A stretch of DNA of 64,000 nucleotides from Bacteroidota bacterium (GTDB lineage: Bacteria; Bacteroidota; Bacteroidia; Bacteroidales; F082). The notes beneath the pieces were generated by a model that was not told where the DNA came from, made no database searches, and saw only the letters and a list, made by a program, of their open reading frames with translations. Of the stretch, positions 52,482 through 60,618 are shown one piece after another. Each line of letters opens with the position of its first letter. The stretch's first letter is position 1. The stretch is from positions 43,817-107,816 of the forward strand of contig JAEWWJ010000064.1 in assembly GCA_023396415.1 (NCBI GenBank). Reading direction: 5' to 3'. Both the position numbers and the translations under genes were made by a program.

Positions 52482-53543
52482 TTATATGTTGGCTTTTAGA
52501 AGTGGATTGGAGGTGAGTTCTTGGTGCTGCCATCTGTTGCGAATCACATCAATAGCGAGATAAATGGCTTGTCGGAATGCATCTTCACCGGCTTTGTTTT
52601 TTCCGGCAATGTCGTAAGCAGTGCCATGCGCAGGCGAAGTTCTCACGATGGGCAGTCCGGCAGTGAAGTTGACACCGCCTTCAAAAGCAAGGCTTTTAAA
52701 AGGAGCCAATCCTTGATCGTGGTACATGGCCAGCACGCCATCATACTGTTTCCAGCTACCCGAGCCGAAAAAGCCATCAGCCGGAAAAGGCCCGAAGGCC
52801 AAAATATCTTTTTCGCCACGGGCTTTGGCAAGGGCCGGAAGAATGATTTTTTGCTCTTCATCACCTAAAAGACCACCATCACCGGCGTGAGGATTGAGTC
52901 CAAGGACGGCAATCTTTGGCTTAATGATACCAAAATCTTGTTGAAGGCTTTTGTTGAGGATGTCAAGTTTTTTAAAAATCAGCTCAGCAGTAATGAGTTG
53001 CGGAACTTTTTCTAAAGGCACATGACCCGTGATTGTTCCCACGCGCAGTTGGTTCCACACCATTAGCATCAGGGGTTCGGCATCGCCAAAGCGCTGTGCA
53101 AGGTATTCGGTATGTCCCGGAAAATCGAACTGGTGGGATTGGATGTTCTGCTTGTTGATGGGTGCTGTAACGAGCACATCAATTTCGTTGTTTTTTAGAT
53201 CGTTTACTGCCATCTCTAAGGCTTGGTAGGCGGCTTCACCGGCAATTGCTGTGCTTTTCCCAACTTCAATCAGTAAGTCGTTTTCAGTGCAATTGATAAT
53301 GTTGCACCGCTTGGGATGCACTTGGGATGCATCTTTCACCAAGTTGAAATTCAACTCTAAGGCGTTGAGGTTTTTTTTGTAAAAAGAGGCCACGCGCGAA
53401 TGACCATAAATCACCGGCGTAAACAATTCTATGACCCTACTGTCATTCAGTGCTTTTATAATTACTTCATAACCAACGCCATTGATGTCGCCATGTGTGA
53501 TACCTACTCTAATTCTATCTTCAGCGTTTTTATGTTTCTCCAT
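52482..53543 (-). CDS. pdxA: 4-hydroxythreonine-4-phosphate dehydrogenase
   Basis: A 353-residue enzyme of the DXP-dependent pyridoxal phosphate pathway that oxidises 4-phosphohydroxythreonine. Signatures: GITHGDINGVGYEV at the N-terminus, FDFPGHTEYLA with a metal-ligand His, GLNPHAGDGGLLGDEE, and AMYHDQGLAPFKSLAF. The start at ATG 53543 is 26 bases after a -7 box. Since the downstream alanine racemase half of the next gene uses PLP, the pairing makes metabolic sense, though it may be coincidental. Confidence 0.95.
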   Translation of the reverse strand: MEKHKNAEDRIRVGITHGDINGVGYEVIIKALNDSRVIELFTPVIYGHSRVASFYKKNLNALELNFNLVKDASQVHPKRCNIINCTENDLLIEVGKSTAIAGEAAYQALEMAVNDLKNNEIDVLVTAPINKQNIQSHQFDFPGHTEYLAQRFGDAEPLMLMVWNQLRVGTITGHVPLEKVPQLITAELIFKKLDILNKSLQQDFGIIKPKIAVLGLNPHAGDGGLLGDEEQKIILPALAKARGEKDILAFGPFPADGFFGSGSWKQYDGVLAMYHDQGLAPFKSLAFEGGVNFTAGLPIVRTSPAHGTAYDIAGKNKAGEDAFRQAIYLAIDVIRNRWQHQELTSNPLLKANI

Positions 53544-53568
53544 GCTGTTTCAATGCTATATTTGTGCG

Positions 53569-53576
53569 CAAAGGTA
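53569..53576 (-). promoter_or_regulatory. -7 box TACCTTTG of pdxA
   Basis: Leftward TACCTTTG followed by C, 26 bases before the ATG at 53543. A rightward TATATTTG also lies at 53557-53564 but has no gene in front of it. Confidence 0.5.
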
Positions 53577-53642
53577 CGCTTTTCGTGGAAGGAAAGGTTG
53601 CTTTTTGTGTCATTTGCTTTCCAACTTTTTGCTGTTTTGCTG

Positions 53643-56600
53643 TTATTTAATTTCTATTCTTATCCCATCGGAATGGCTGGAAAATTCAGGGGCGTAAAAA
53701 CTTTGAATCAAGGCGTAACCATGTGTAAAAGATCCGCTTTGCATGGCTGTGAGGCTGTATTCGAGTATGTATTTCCCTTTGGGAACAAGGTCGAAAAAGA
53801 AATCGGTGGAAGCATCTCTCGTGGTTTGATAAGTGCCCAACCCGAAATCGAAATGATAGCCCGAAAGGGTAGTTATTGGTTCAAAAGCCGCTGCCCTAAA
53901 GTCTTTGAGATGAATAAATTCCATATCGCGGTCGGCTTCAAGAACCAAACGTACCCTGATTCTGTCGCCCACTTGGAGTTGGGCGTTGGGCAATGGAATG
54001 AGTTGGTTGCCTTGAGGACCGGCTTTTTCGAGATACAGTTCGCGGCGAACGCTGAGCTGGGTAGTGCTGGCCTTGATTTGATCCATAGGAACGCTGTACT
54101 GCCGAAAGACCGATCCCCAAGCCATTATTTTGTTGGGATTGTTGACCTCGATGGTGACAAGACTGCTGTCAATTTGGGTTTCAAACCAGTCTTTTTTCTG
54201 CAATCCGGTTCCGGCTTCGGAAGTAAGGCTTTCCAGTCTTTGATTTCCTATCGTTATTTCAACGGGTTGTGGGTCGGTCAGCCAATCGCTTCCTTTCATC
54301 AGCAATACATACACTGCTTCGGCGGTGGCGCGCCCCGACTCCCATTTGTTGGTTTGCTTTTGCGTCAACAGCCATTTGCGCATTCCGTCCATCCATTTCA
54401 CATCAGGTGCAATTTCATCAAAAGCTTCCATGATGGCGGTATGGGTTTCAATGGAAGAGGTTGAGCTGTAGGTGTTTCTGTTGCTCATCCAATAGATTCC
54501 AAGTTCTTCGTTTTGCTGTGCAAATTCCTTGATGGAGGCCAAAACATCTAAGGCCAACGCTTGTTTTTCGTTGCGAAACAAAACAACCGCCGCTTTGGCT
54601 TTCATGTATAAACTGAGTTTTTGCCAGTCGGAGGCGGTGTGGTCGAGCAGAAAACGCATGGCTTCAAAAGCGTCTTTATTAAGTTCAATCTGAGGATAAA
54701 AACATCTGGTATAGAGGTAGTTAAGATGCATGCTATGAAGTTGATAATTGGGAAGTTCTTTCCTATCGAGCATCTTTTTGTAGTCTTTCACCAATTCCTG
54801 ATCGAGAAACTGAATGGCGCGGTTCATCGAAGCTGTAAGTGCATTGGGTAAGTTGCGGTTAGGTGCGATGCTGTTCAGTTTTCCAAAACCCGAAACAATA
54901 TTTTGGGTGATGTACCTGCTGCCGGGCATCCCCGGAAACCAAGCCCATCCGCCATCGGGAAGTTGTCGTTGAAGCAGTTTATCCACTGCCTGTTGCTGCT
55001 CGTAGGCCATGCGGTTGGCATCAAACAGCAAAACGAGTTGATTTTTTTGTCTGTTTTCGTTCATAGCATCGGCCACCCAAGGCGTTTCCAGAAGGCTAAC
55101 GGCTTTGAGCGAGACGTTGTTTTCCAGCGGAGATTGTAAGGCAGTGCCGCCGTCTTTTTTCCAACTTTCAATGGTAGTCATCAAGCCGGGAATAGTTTTG
55201 GCCAAATGTGTCGCCAATCGGTTGGAGTAGTAACGGTAGAAGATGTTGTCCACACTTTCGTTGCCGGTGTTTTCGAGATAGGGCAAGGCCTGAATGGCAT
55301 ACCATACGGGATTGGAACTCATTTCCAAATGCAAGCGATGGTTTTTCTCGAGTGGACGATTGGCTTTTAAGCCCTTGAAAACAAATGTTTTATTGGTGTT
55401 TCCTGCAATGTGCAAGGGCATGCTTTCGGTGACGATCGTGCCAGACGGAAGCACCGGCAACAATTGTTGTTCGCTGTCAGTAAACGTCTCTGAGGTGGCG
55501 CTGATGTTCACTGCCAGCATCGAAAGTTGGTCGCCCACAATAATTTTCCATTTCAGCACCTGACTTTGTCCGGGCTGAAGGTTGATAAAGGGTTTGTTGG
55601 CTAAATTTGGTTCAATCTTTTTTGCAGTCAACGCATCAGAAAGGCTGAGTCTAACAATACCGTTAAGCACTTTCGTTCCGGTATTTACCACCTTCGTTGC
55701 GATCCAGGCGGTATCGCCTTGACGGTAGAAGCGGGGCAGGTTGGGCACGACCATCAAATCTTTTGAGGCCGCAAACTCGTAGGTATTAAGGCCCGACTGA
55801 AGTTCTTTGGAGTGGGTCAACAACATCAACTTCCAGCGGGTGAGGGCATCGGGCAGCTTAAACGAAAAGCTGAGCAGGCCGTTGCTGTCGGTGTTTAATT
55901 GCGGATAAAAAAAGGCTGTTTCCCTAAAATCGGACCGGAGATAGGAGGGAGCTGCATCGGCCGATTTTTCAGCATTACCGGCGTTTTGGTTGTCAATGAC
56001 CTCCAACACCTCCGACATTTCTACATGACCGTCATGTTCCGTTTGCGCCGACTTCTGCAGCATCGGCATAGTACCGTTGTAAGATCGGTAATAGTTTTGG
56101 TTGCCCAGGCCATGCCAATTGATGGCAGGAAAAACCAAAGGCTGTATTTCAAAATAAATTGGATTGTTATAGAACAACCTCATGGTTTTAGTCGTTAAAA
56201 AACCATTGTCGAAGCTCCAGAGATAGTAGGTTCTTTGGGTTTGGATGAGGTTAAAATCCCAGGAATGGGGCTGAAACAAATCCAACGAAGCGTCATACAT
56301 GGCAGCAAGTACCTCGGCCGTTTTGCCTTGTTGGTCATTGTTGTTTACGCGTATGGTCCAGGTTTCCTGCGATCCGGGCAACAGTTTGTCGCGTTTGGTT
56401 TCGAGGGTGATGTCGAGTTTTTTGTTTGAAAAAGGTACATTCACATCAAAAGATTGGTGCAAAACACTGTTGTGACGCACGAAAACGGCTTCAAAACGCA
56501 AGGCACCGCGATGGGATTCCTCAACGATGAAGGAAATTGTTTTGCGGCTTTTGTTGAGTTTGATCCATTGTTGTTTCAACAGCTGCTCGCCGGAGCTGAT

Positions 56601-59600
56601 TTCGATGCGGACGTGATTGTTTTTTTCGGACGATCCCACATAAAAATGAAGGGTGTCGCCGGGTTCGGCGGTGGTTTTGTCTAAATGAAACCAAGCCAAA
56701 GCAGTGGAAGGTATATTTTTGCTTTTCTCTTTTAAGAAGCTAAAACTTTGCTCTGTAACAACTTCTTTTCCAAAGGCATCGGTAGCAGTGAGTTGCAATA
56801 AATAGTTGCCTTCAGGCCAGTTGGTTACATTTTTTGGAAACAAACTACTGCTCCCGTTCACAAATTTTTCATCCTTCCAAATCAGTTTATTTTCTTTTTC
56901 AAGAGCTGGGCTAGGAGTGCTAAAATCATCATAAGGGAAAAGCACTTTCAGATGTTCGTTGCTGTGGTAGTTGCGGTCGGTAGGTTCCCAGCGCAAAGGT
57001 CGGGTAATCCGGTTATTGTCAGGAAGCTGAAAAAACTCCACTTTTACGGTAGCTTCAACGCTTTTTTGCTGAAGGTTGAGTGCTTTGAGCAGAAACTTGT
57101 CAATAGTTTTACTACCCACGACTGCATCGAGGTTTGTTTCCAAAATCAGGGCGCGATTACTCAAGTTGAGGGTGGTTGTTCCGCGTCGGGTTTCGCCATT
57201 GCGATCTGTAACATCCACCGAAACGGTGTAGGCAAAAACAGGATAGAAGCGATCGTTGTCTAAAGGAGAAGTTAAAGCGTCGAAATTGATAGTGAAAGTT
57301 CCGTCGTTTTTGGTGAAAGCACTGCCTTGGGCAACCATTAATTTTTTCTCTGCCCGAGGTGGAAAGCCTCTCCAGAATGAACGGTAAGGGAAAACCGTTT
57401 CACGCTCCACGGTGTAAGTGTAGGCCATGCTGTCGGCGGCATAGCCGGCCAATGCCATGGCTGTACCATGAATGGTAACGGCTTCGTTCAAACGGTGTTG
57501 TTTGTTGTCGGCCTCTAACTTCACCTCAAAAGTCGGTCGTTTGTATTCTTCAACAAGAATGTTGCTATTGCCCGATTCATTGCTGATGCGCATGGAGCCG
57601 TTCATCAGGTTTTGCGGAATGTTGAAACTTCCTTCAAACGATCCGTAAGCGTTGGTGGTGAGCGTGATGGCTGTCAATGGCCGACTGTTGACGTCAAACA
57701 ACTGAACTTTGGTTGTTTGTTTGTCACTGAGATCCCAATCTTGGCGGCCTTTCTTTTTTAAGATAATACCCTTAAAATAAACCACTTGACCAGGTCTGTA
57801 GATCGCTCTGTCGGTAAAAAACCAGGTTTTTGTTTGTTCTCTTTCGTCTGTTCTTCTTTTATATACATCAAAATAGTTGTCGCTGTACAAAGTGTCGCCT
57901 TTGAACATGGCTTCAACGAAAAAAGCCTGATTGGACGTGCCGATATCTTCTGGTCCGAAAGAGAAGCTGCCGTCATGAGCCGAAGCAAGTTGTAAAAATT
58001 CTTTTTCAGCATATTTTTGACTGCGATAGTCATATTCACGCCCCATAATTCTGAGGTTGGCTTTGCTGATGGCCTTTCCCGACTGGCGATGAAGGAGGTA
58101 AAATTCATTTTTTTCGTCGCGCTTGCGTGAGATAAAAGCAAGTTCACTCACCTGAAATGAGGTAAAGCTAAGGATACTTTTTTCTGTGAAATCGTTGGTA
58201 TCGGAAACAAGCAAAACATACAATCCTTTTTCCAGCGCGGGCAGATCAATAATGGTAGAATGTGTGTTATAATCTGCCTCAAAAGGCAGTGCGATACTCC
58301 AACTATGGAGGGCAGGAATGATGGAAAACGATGCGGCTTGTTCCTCCTGATTTGCGTTTTGCATCAATGCACTAAGCTTTTCGCTGCTTATCTTCAAGAT
58401 GCGGAACGAGGGTTTGGTGATGTTGCGGTAGCTCAAGCGTGCTGCAATGACTTGGTTGGGCAGCTCCACCCGCTGAACTTCGGCCGAAAGCTCTTTGGTC
58501 AGCATTTGGGTCTTCATCATTTGGCATTGTTTGCTTCCGCGGCTGTCGGGAAAGCGTTTGATGGCCTCTTCGCAGATGTTTAGAGCAGCAGCATAATCGG
58601 GACTTTTCGTGTCGGTGCTTTCGAGCAAAAAAGCGGCTCTCGCGGCAGCCACTTCAGTCATGGCGGGATGATTGGCAAAGGTTTTTTGCAAATCTTCTAA
58701 AGCGTTTTGGTAAAGTGAATTTGTTAGGCCTGGGCCGGAATAAGTATCCTTGAGGAAAGAAAATCGTTTTAACTCATTGTAAATGAGTGCATCGGTATGG
58801 TTTTGTTTGATGTTTGACAAAAGTACTTTTTGCAACAAATCGAGAAAAATAATCTGTTGATGATCGGTTTGAGGCAAGTTGAGGGCTGTAAAGTTGACCA
58901 CCGGCAACCAATAATCAGGATTGTTGATGCTGTTTTGTAAAAAGTTTTCAGAGAGGGAGGCATCTTTATTTTGGTAATAATCTAAGGCGCGGGCGGCTAC
59001 AAAGTCGAAAAGGCTGGGTTGAAGCTGCAAACCTTCTTTTTGTGTATCGGTCAGCAGCAGCTCATAACGGCTAAGCGGAATGCTGTCCATGACACCTAAA
59101 GCCGCTAAGCTTTTGCTGTAATGGTCGGCAATGGTGTTGCGCAGGCTGCGAAGGTCCCATTCGCGGAGGTCGGAAGAGGGCTGGCTTTTGATTTCGCCTC
59201 GGCTGAGGATTTCAAATCTGTTTTGTTGAAAATAAAACCAATACATTTCGGCAATTAAGGAGTGCATCAGTTCTTTTTCGGGGCGCTTGAGCAATGCGAG
59301 CTGTGCTTCGGCATGGGCAATGGCTTTGATGAGATAATCTTCTTCATAGGATTGCATCAAGCTGTATTGTAATAAGTTGGCTCTAATGAGTTGAATGCCA
59401 TTGTCTTCGCTAATGGCTTTAGTACGCATGGTTTCGAGCAGGTCGAAGGCCGTTTTGGGCAGTCCTTTTTCGGCGGCATTTTGGGCTTCTTTCCACAGTT
59501 TTTCGTAGGAATCAGGTTGATCGGGCGCAACAAAACCGGGGTTGATAATCACAACAAAAATAGCTATTAAGCTGATTTTTAATAAAGAAGGAAAATAACG

Positions 59601-59603
59601 CAT
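53643..59603 (-). CDS. giant alpha-2-macroglobulin-family protein lacking a thioester
   Basis: With ATG 59603 (a TTG at 59621 is less likely) the product is 1986 residues. After a signal sequence (MRYFPSLLKISLIAIFVVIINPG), the first ~370 residues are helical, TPR-like. MG-type domains follow, including the MG2 signature WFFTDRAIYRPGQVVYFKGII near residue 620 and a carboxypeptidase-regulatory-like start. The A2M core with an FYPQLNTDSNGLLSFSFKLPDALTRWKLM segment lies near 1240, then a helical toroid-like domain near 1430-1720 and a receptor-like C-terminus. Where classical members carry CGEQ, this protein reads NTGNESVDNIFY, so no thioester forms. These proteins may trap proteases or stabilise the envelope. 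No penicillin-binding protein 1c gene is adjacent. Confidence 0.88.
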   Translation of the reverse strand: MRYFPSLLKISLIAIFVVIINPGFVAPDQPDSYEKLWKEAQNAAEKGLPKTAFDLLETMRTKAISEDNGIQLIRANLLQYSLMQSYEEDYLIKAIAHAEAQLALLKRPEKELMHSLIAEMYWFYFQQNRFEILSRGEIKSQPSSDLREWDLRSLRNTIADHYSKSLAALGVMDSIPLSRYELLLTDTQKEGLQLQPSLFDFVAARALDYYQNKDASLSENFLQNSINNPDYWLPVVNFTALNLPQTDHQQIIFLDLLQKVLLSNIKQNHTDALIYNELKRFSFLKDTYSGPGLTNSLYQNALEDLQKTFANHPAMTEVAAARAAFLLESTDTKSPDYAAALNICEEAIKRFPDSRGSKQCQMMKTQMLTKELSAEVQRVELPNQVIAARLSYRNITKPSFRILKISSEKLSALMQNANQEEQAASFSIIPALHSWSIALPFEADYNTHSTIIDLPALEKGLYVLLVSDTNDFTEKSILSFTSFQVSELAFISRKRDEKNEFYLLHRQSGKAISKANLRIMGREYDYRSQKYAEKEFLQLASAHDGSFSFGPEDIGTSNQAFFVEAMFKGDTLYSDNYFDVYKRRTDEREQTKTWFFTDRAIYRPGQVVYFKGIILKKKGRQDWDLSDKQTTKVQLFDVNSRPLTAITLTTNAYGSFEGSFNIPQNLMNGSMRISNESGNSNILVEEYKRPTFEVKLEADNKQHRLNEAVTIHGTAMALAGYAADSMAYTYTVERETVFPYRSFWRGFPPRAEKKLMVAQGSAFTKNDGTFTINFDALTSPLDNDRFYPVFAYTVSVDVTDRNGETRRGTTTLNLSNRALILETNLDAVVGSKTIDKFLLKALNLQQKSVEATVKVEFFQLPDNNRITRPLRWEPTDRNYHSNEHLKVLFPYDDFSTPSPALEKENKLIWKDEKFVNGSSSLFPKNVTNWPEGNYLLQLTATDAFGKEVVTEQSFSFLKEKSKNIPSTALAWFHLDKTTAEPGDTLHFYVGSSEKNNHVRIEISSGEQLLKQQWIKLNKSRKTISFIVEESHRGALRFEAVFVRHNSVLHQSFDVNVPFSNKKLDITLETKRDKLLPGSQETWTIRVNNNDQQGKTAEVLAAMYDASLDLFQPHSWDFNLIQTQRTYYLWSFDNGFLTTKTMRLFYNNPIYFEIQPLVFPAINWHGLGNQNYYRSYNGTMPMLQKSAQTEHDGHVEMSEVLEVIDNQNAGNAEKSADAAPSYLRSDFRETAFFYPQLNTDSNGLLSFSFKLPDALTRWKLMLLTHSKELQSGLNTYEFAASKDLMVVPNLPRFYRQGDTAWIATKVVNTGTKVLNGIVRLSLSDALTAKKIEPNLANKPFINLQPGQSQVLKWKIIVGDQLSMLAVNISATSETFTDSEQQLLPVLPSGTIVTESMPLHIAGNTNKTFVFKGLKANRPLEKNHRLHLEMSSNPVWYAIQALPYLENTGNESVDNIFYRYYSNRLATHLAKTIPGLMTTIESWKKDGGTALQSPLENNVSLKAVSLLETPWVADAMNENRQKNQLVLLFDANRMAYEQQQAVDKLLQRQLPDGGWAWFPGMPGSRYITQNIVSGFGKLNSIAPNRNLPNALTASMNRAIQFLDQELVKDYKKMLDRKELPNYQLHSMHLNYLYTRCFYPQIELNKDAFEAMRFLLDHTASDWQKLSLYMKAKAAVVLFRNEKQALALDVLASIKEFAQQNEELGIYWMSNRNTYSSTSSIETHTAIMEAFDEIAPDVKWMDGMRKWLLTQKQTNKWESGRATAEAVYVLLMKGSDWLTDPQPVEITIGNQRLESLTSEAGTGLQKKDWFETQIDSSLVTIEVNNPNKIMAWGSVFRQYSVPMDQIKASTTQLSVRRELYLEKAGPQGNQLIPLPNAQLQVGDRIRVRLVLEADRDMEFIHLKDFRAAAFEPITTLSGYHFDFGLGTYQTTRDASTDFFFDLVPKGKYILEYSLTAMQSGSFTHGYALIQSFYAPEFSSHSDGIRIEIK

Positions 59604-59766
59604 AATAGTATAGGTTTTCAACTACAATGAAACGAATTACGGCTGCAAGTTAGACAAATATCAGGCCAAAATACGCTCAGCTTGCGAAATGGGCTTGGTG
59701 GCGTAGCTATGCCTGAAGAACCACAGAGTTACCCAATGAAGGCTAAAACGGCCGCTATGGCCAATG

Positions 59767-60618
59767 CTATTGGTCAGGTTTTTTAAGTCTGGCAACGAGT
59801 GGATTACGCAATTTTTCGTACGCAATGAGTTCCATCTTCACGCTGCCGACCACCACTTTTGTTTCGGCTAAAATGGGCAGATGATTGGCATCGTCAGTCA
59901 CCCAAACGTGCATTGGATAGGCATCGGCAAACACTTTTCCGGTGGCCAGCATAGGCGCAAACTTCAAACAACGAAACTCCCCCAAAGCGGTAGTGATGTT
60001 TTCCGTTCCTACATATTTTATTTTGCTCACATACACCGAATCATCGAGGATAAAATCAAGGTAATAGCTGCTGTCTTTGTTAAAATCTGAGAGGCTGAGG
60101 GTGCGCATAAAAAAGAGGGCCGAAACAAAATCATGCACATTGTGAGGGATTTTTTTTGTGGCTGTGCGGCTGGTGGCCTGCTGACGGTCGTGATAAAAAT
60201 ATACCTCATCATCTTTTACGTAACCTCCTTCGCGTGTGCGCCTTACAAAAAGATAAGGGATGATCGCTTGTTTGTCAACGTACGATTCGAAACGGTCTCT
60301 GACTTTAAAAAACCAGTTAAATGCACCTTTACTGTAGCCCTCGCCGGTGATTTTCCATACGTCTTTATTGTAAAAGCTTCTTTTTGGTGTTTCCACCTTG
60401 ATGGTAGCTTCGCCGGCGGTTACATTTCCCGTGAGCATAGAGGAGTAATACACCTTAAACTTGGTAAACTCCCCTTCGCCAAAGGCATTGTTGGGATGAA
60501 AAGTACGCGTTTGCGCCCTTAACTCATGGGTTCCAAAAACAACCAAAACAACAAGTAATAGCTGCGTAAATCGTCTAAAACGACTGCTCAAATTGCTAGA
60601 AATCTGTTTCAATACCAT
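59767..60618 (-). CDS. DUF3108-domain exported protein
   Basis: A 283-residue protein with a signal peptide (residues about 14-35, FTQLLLVVLVVFGTHELRAQ) and the DUF3108 pattern: FGEGEFTKFKVYYSSMLTGNVTAGEATIKV, VRDRFESYVDKQAIIPYLFVRRTREGGYVKDDEVYFYH, DFVSALFFMRTL and a C-terminal MHVWVTDDANHLPILAETKVVVGSVKMEL. The family is widespread in Bacteroidota and proteobacteria and its function is unknown. The ATG immediately follows the stop codon of leuS, so it is read from the leuS transcript, and the macroglobulin gene follows after 145 bases. Confidence 0.83.
   Translation of the reverse strand: MVLKQISSNLSSRFRRFTQLLLVVLVVFGTHELRAQTRTFHPNNAFGEGEFTKFKVYYSSMLTGNVTAGEATIKVETPKRSFYNKDVWKITGEGYSKGAFNWFFKVRDRFESYVDKQAIIPYLFVRRTREGGYVKDDEVYFYHDRQQATSRTATKKIPHNVHDFVSALFFMRTLSLSDFNKDSSYYLDFILDDSVYVSKIKYVGTENITTALGEFRCLKFAPMLATGKVFADAYPMHVWVTDDANHLPILAETKVVVGSVKMELIAYEKLRNPLVARLKKPDQ

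Noticed and set aside
53400..54464. 354-codon rightward open frame
   Set aside because: It lies opposite pdxA and the macroglobulin gene, both of which have clear family motifs, and its translation resembles no protein; it is an antisense shadow.
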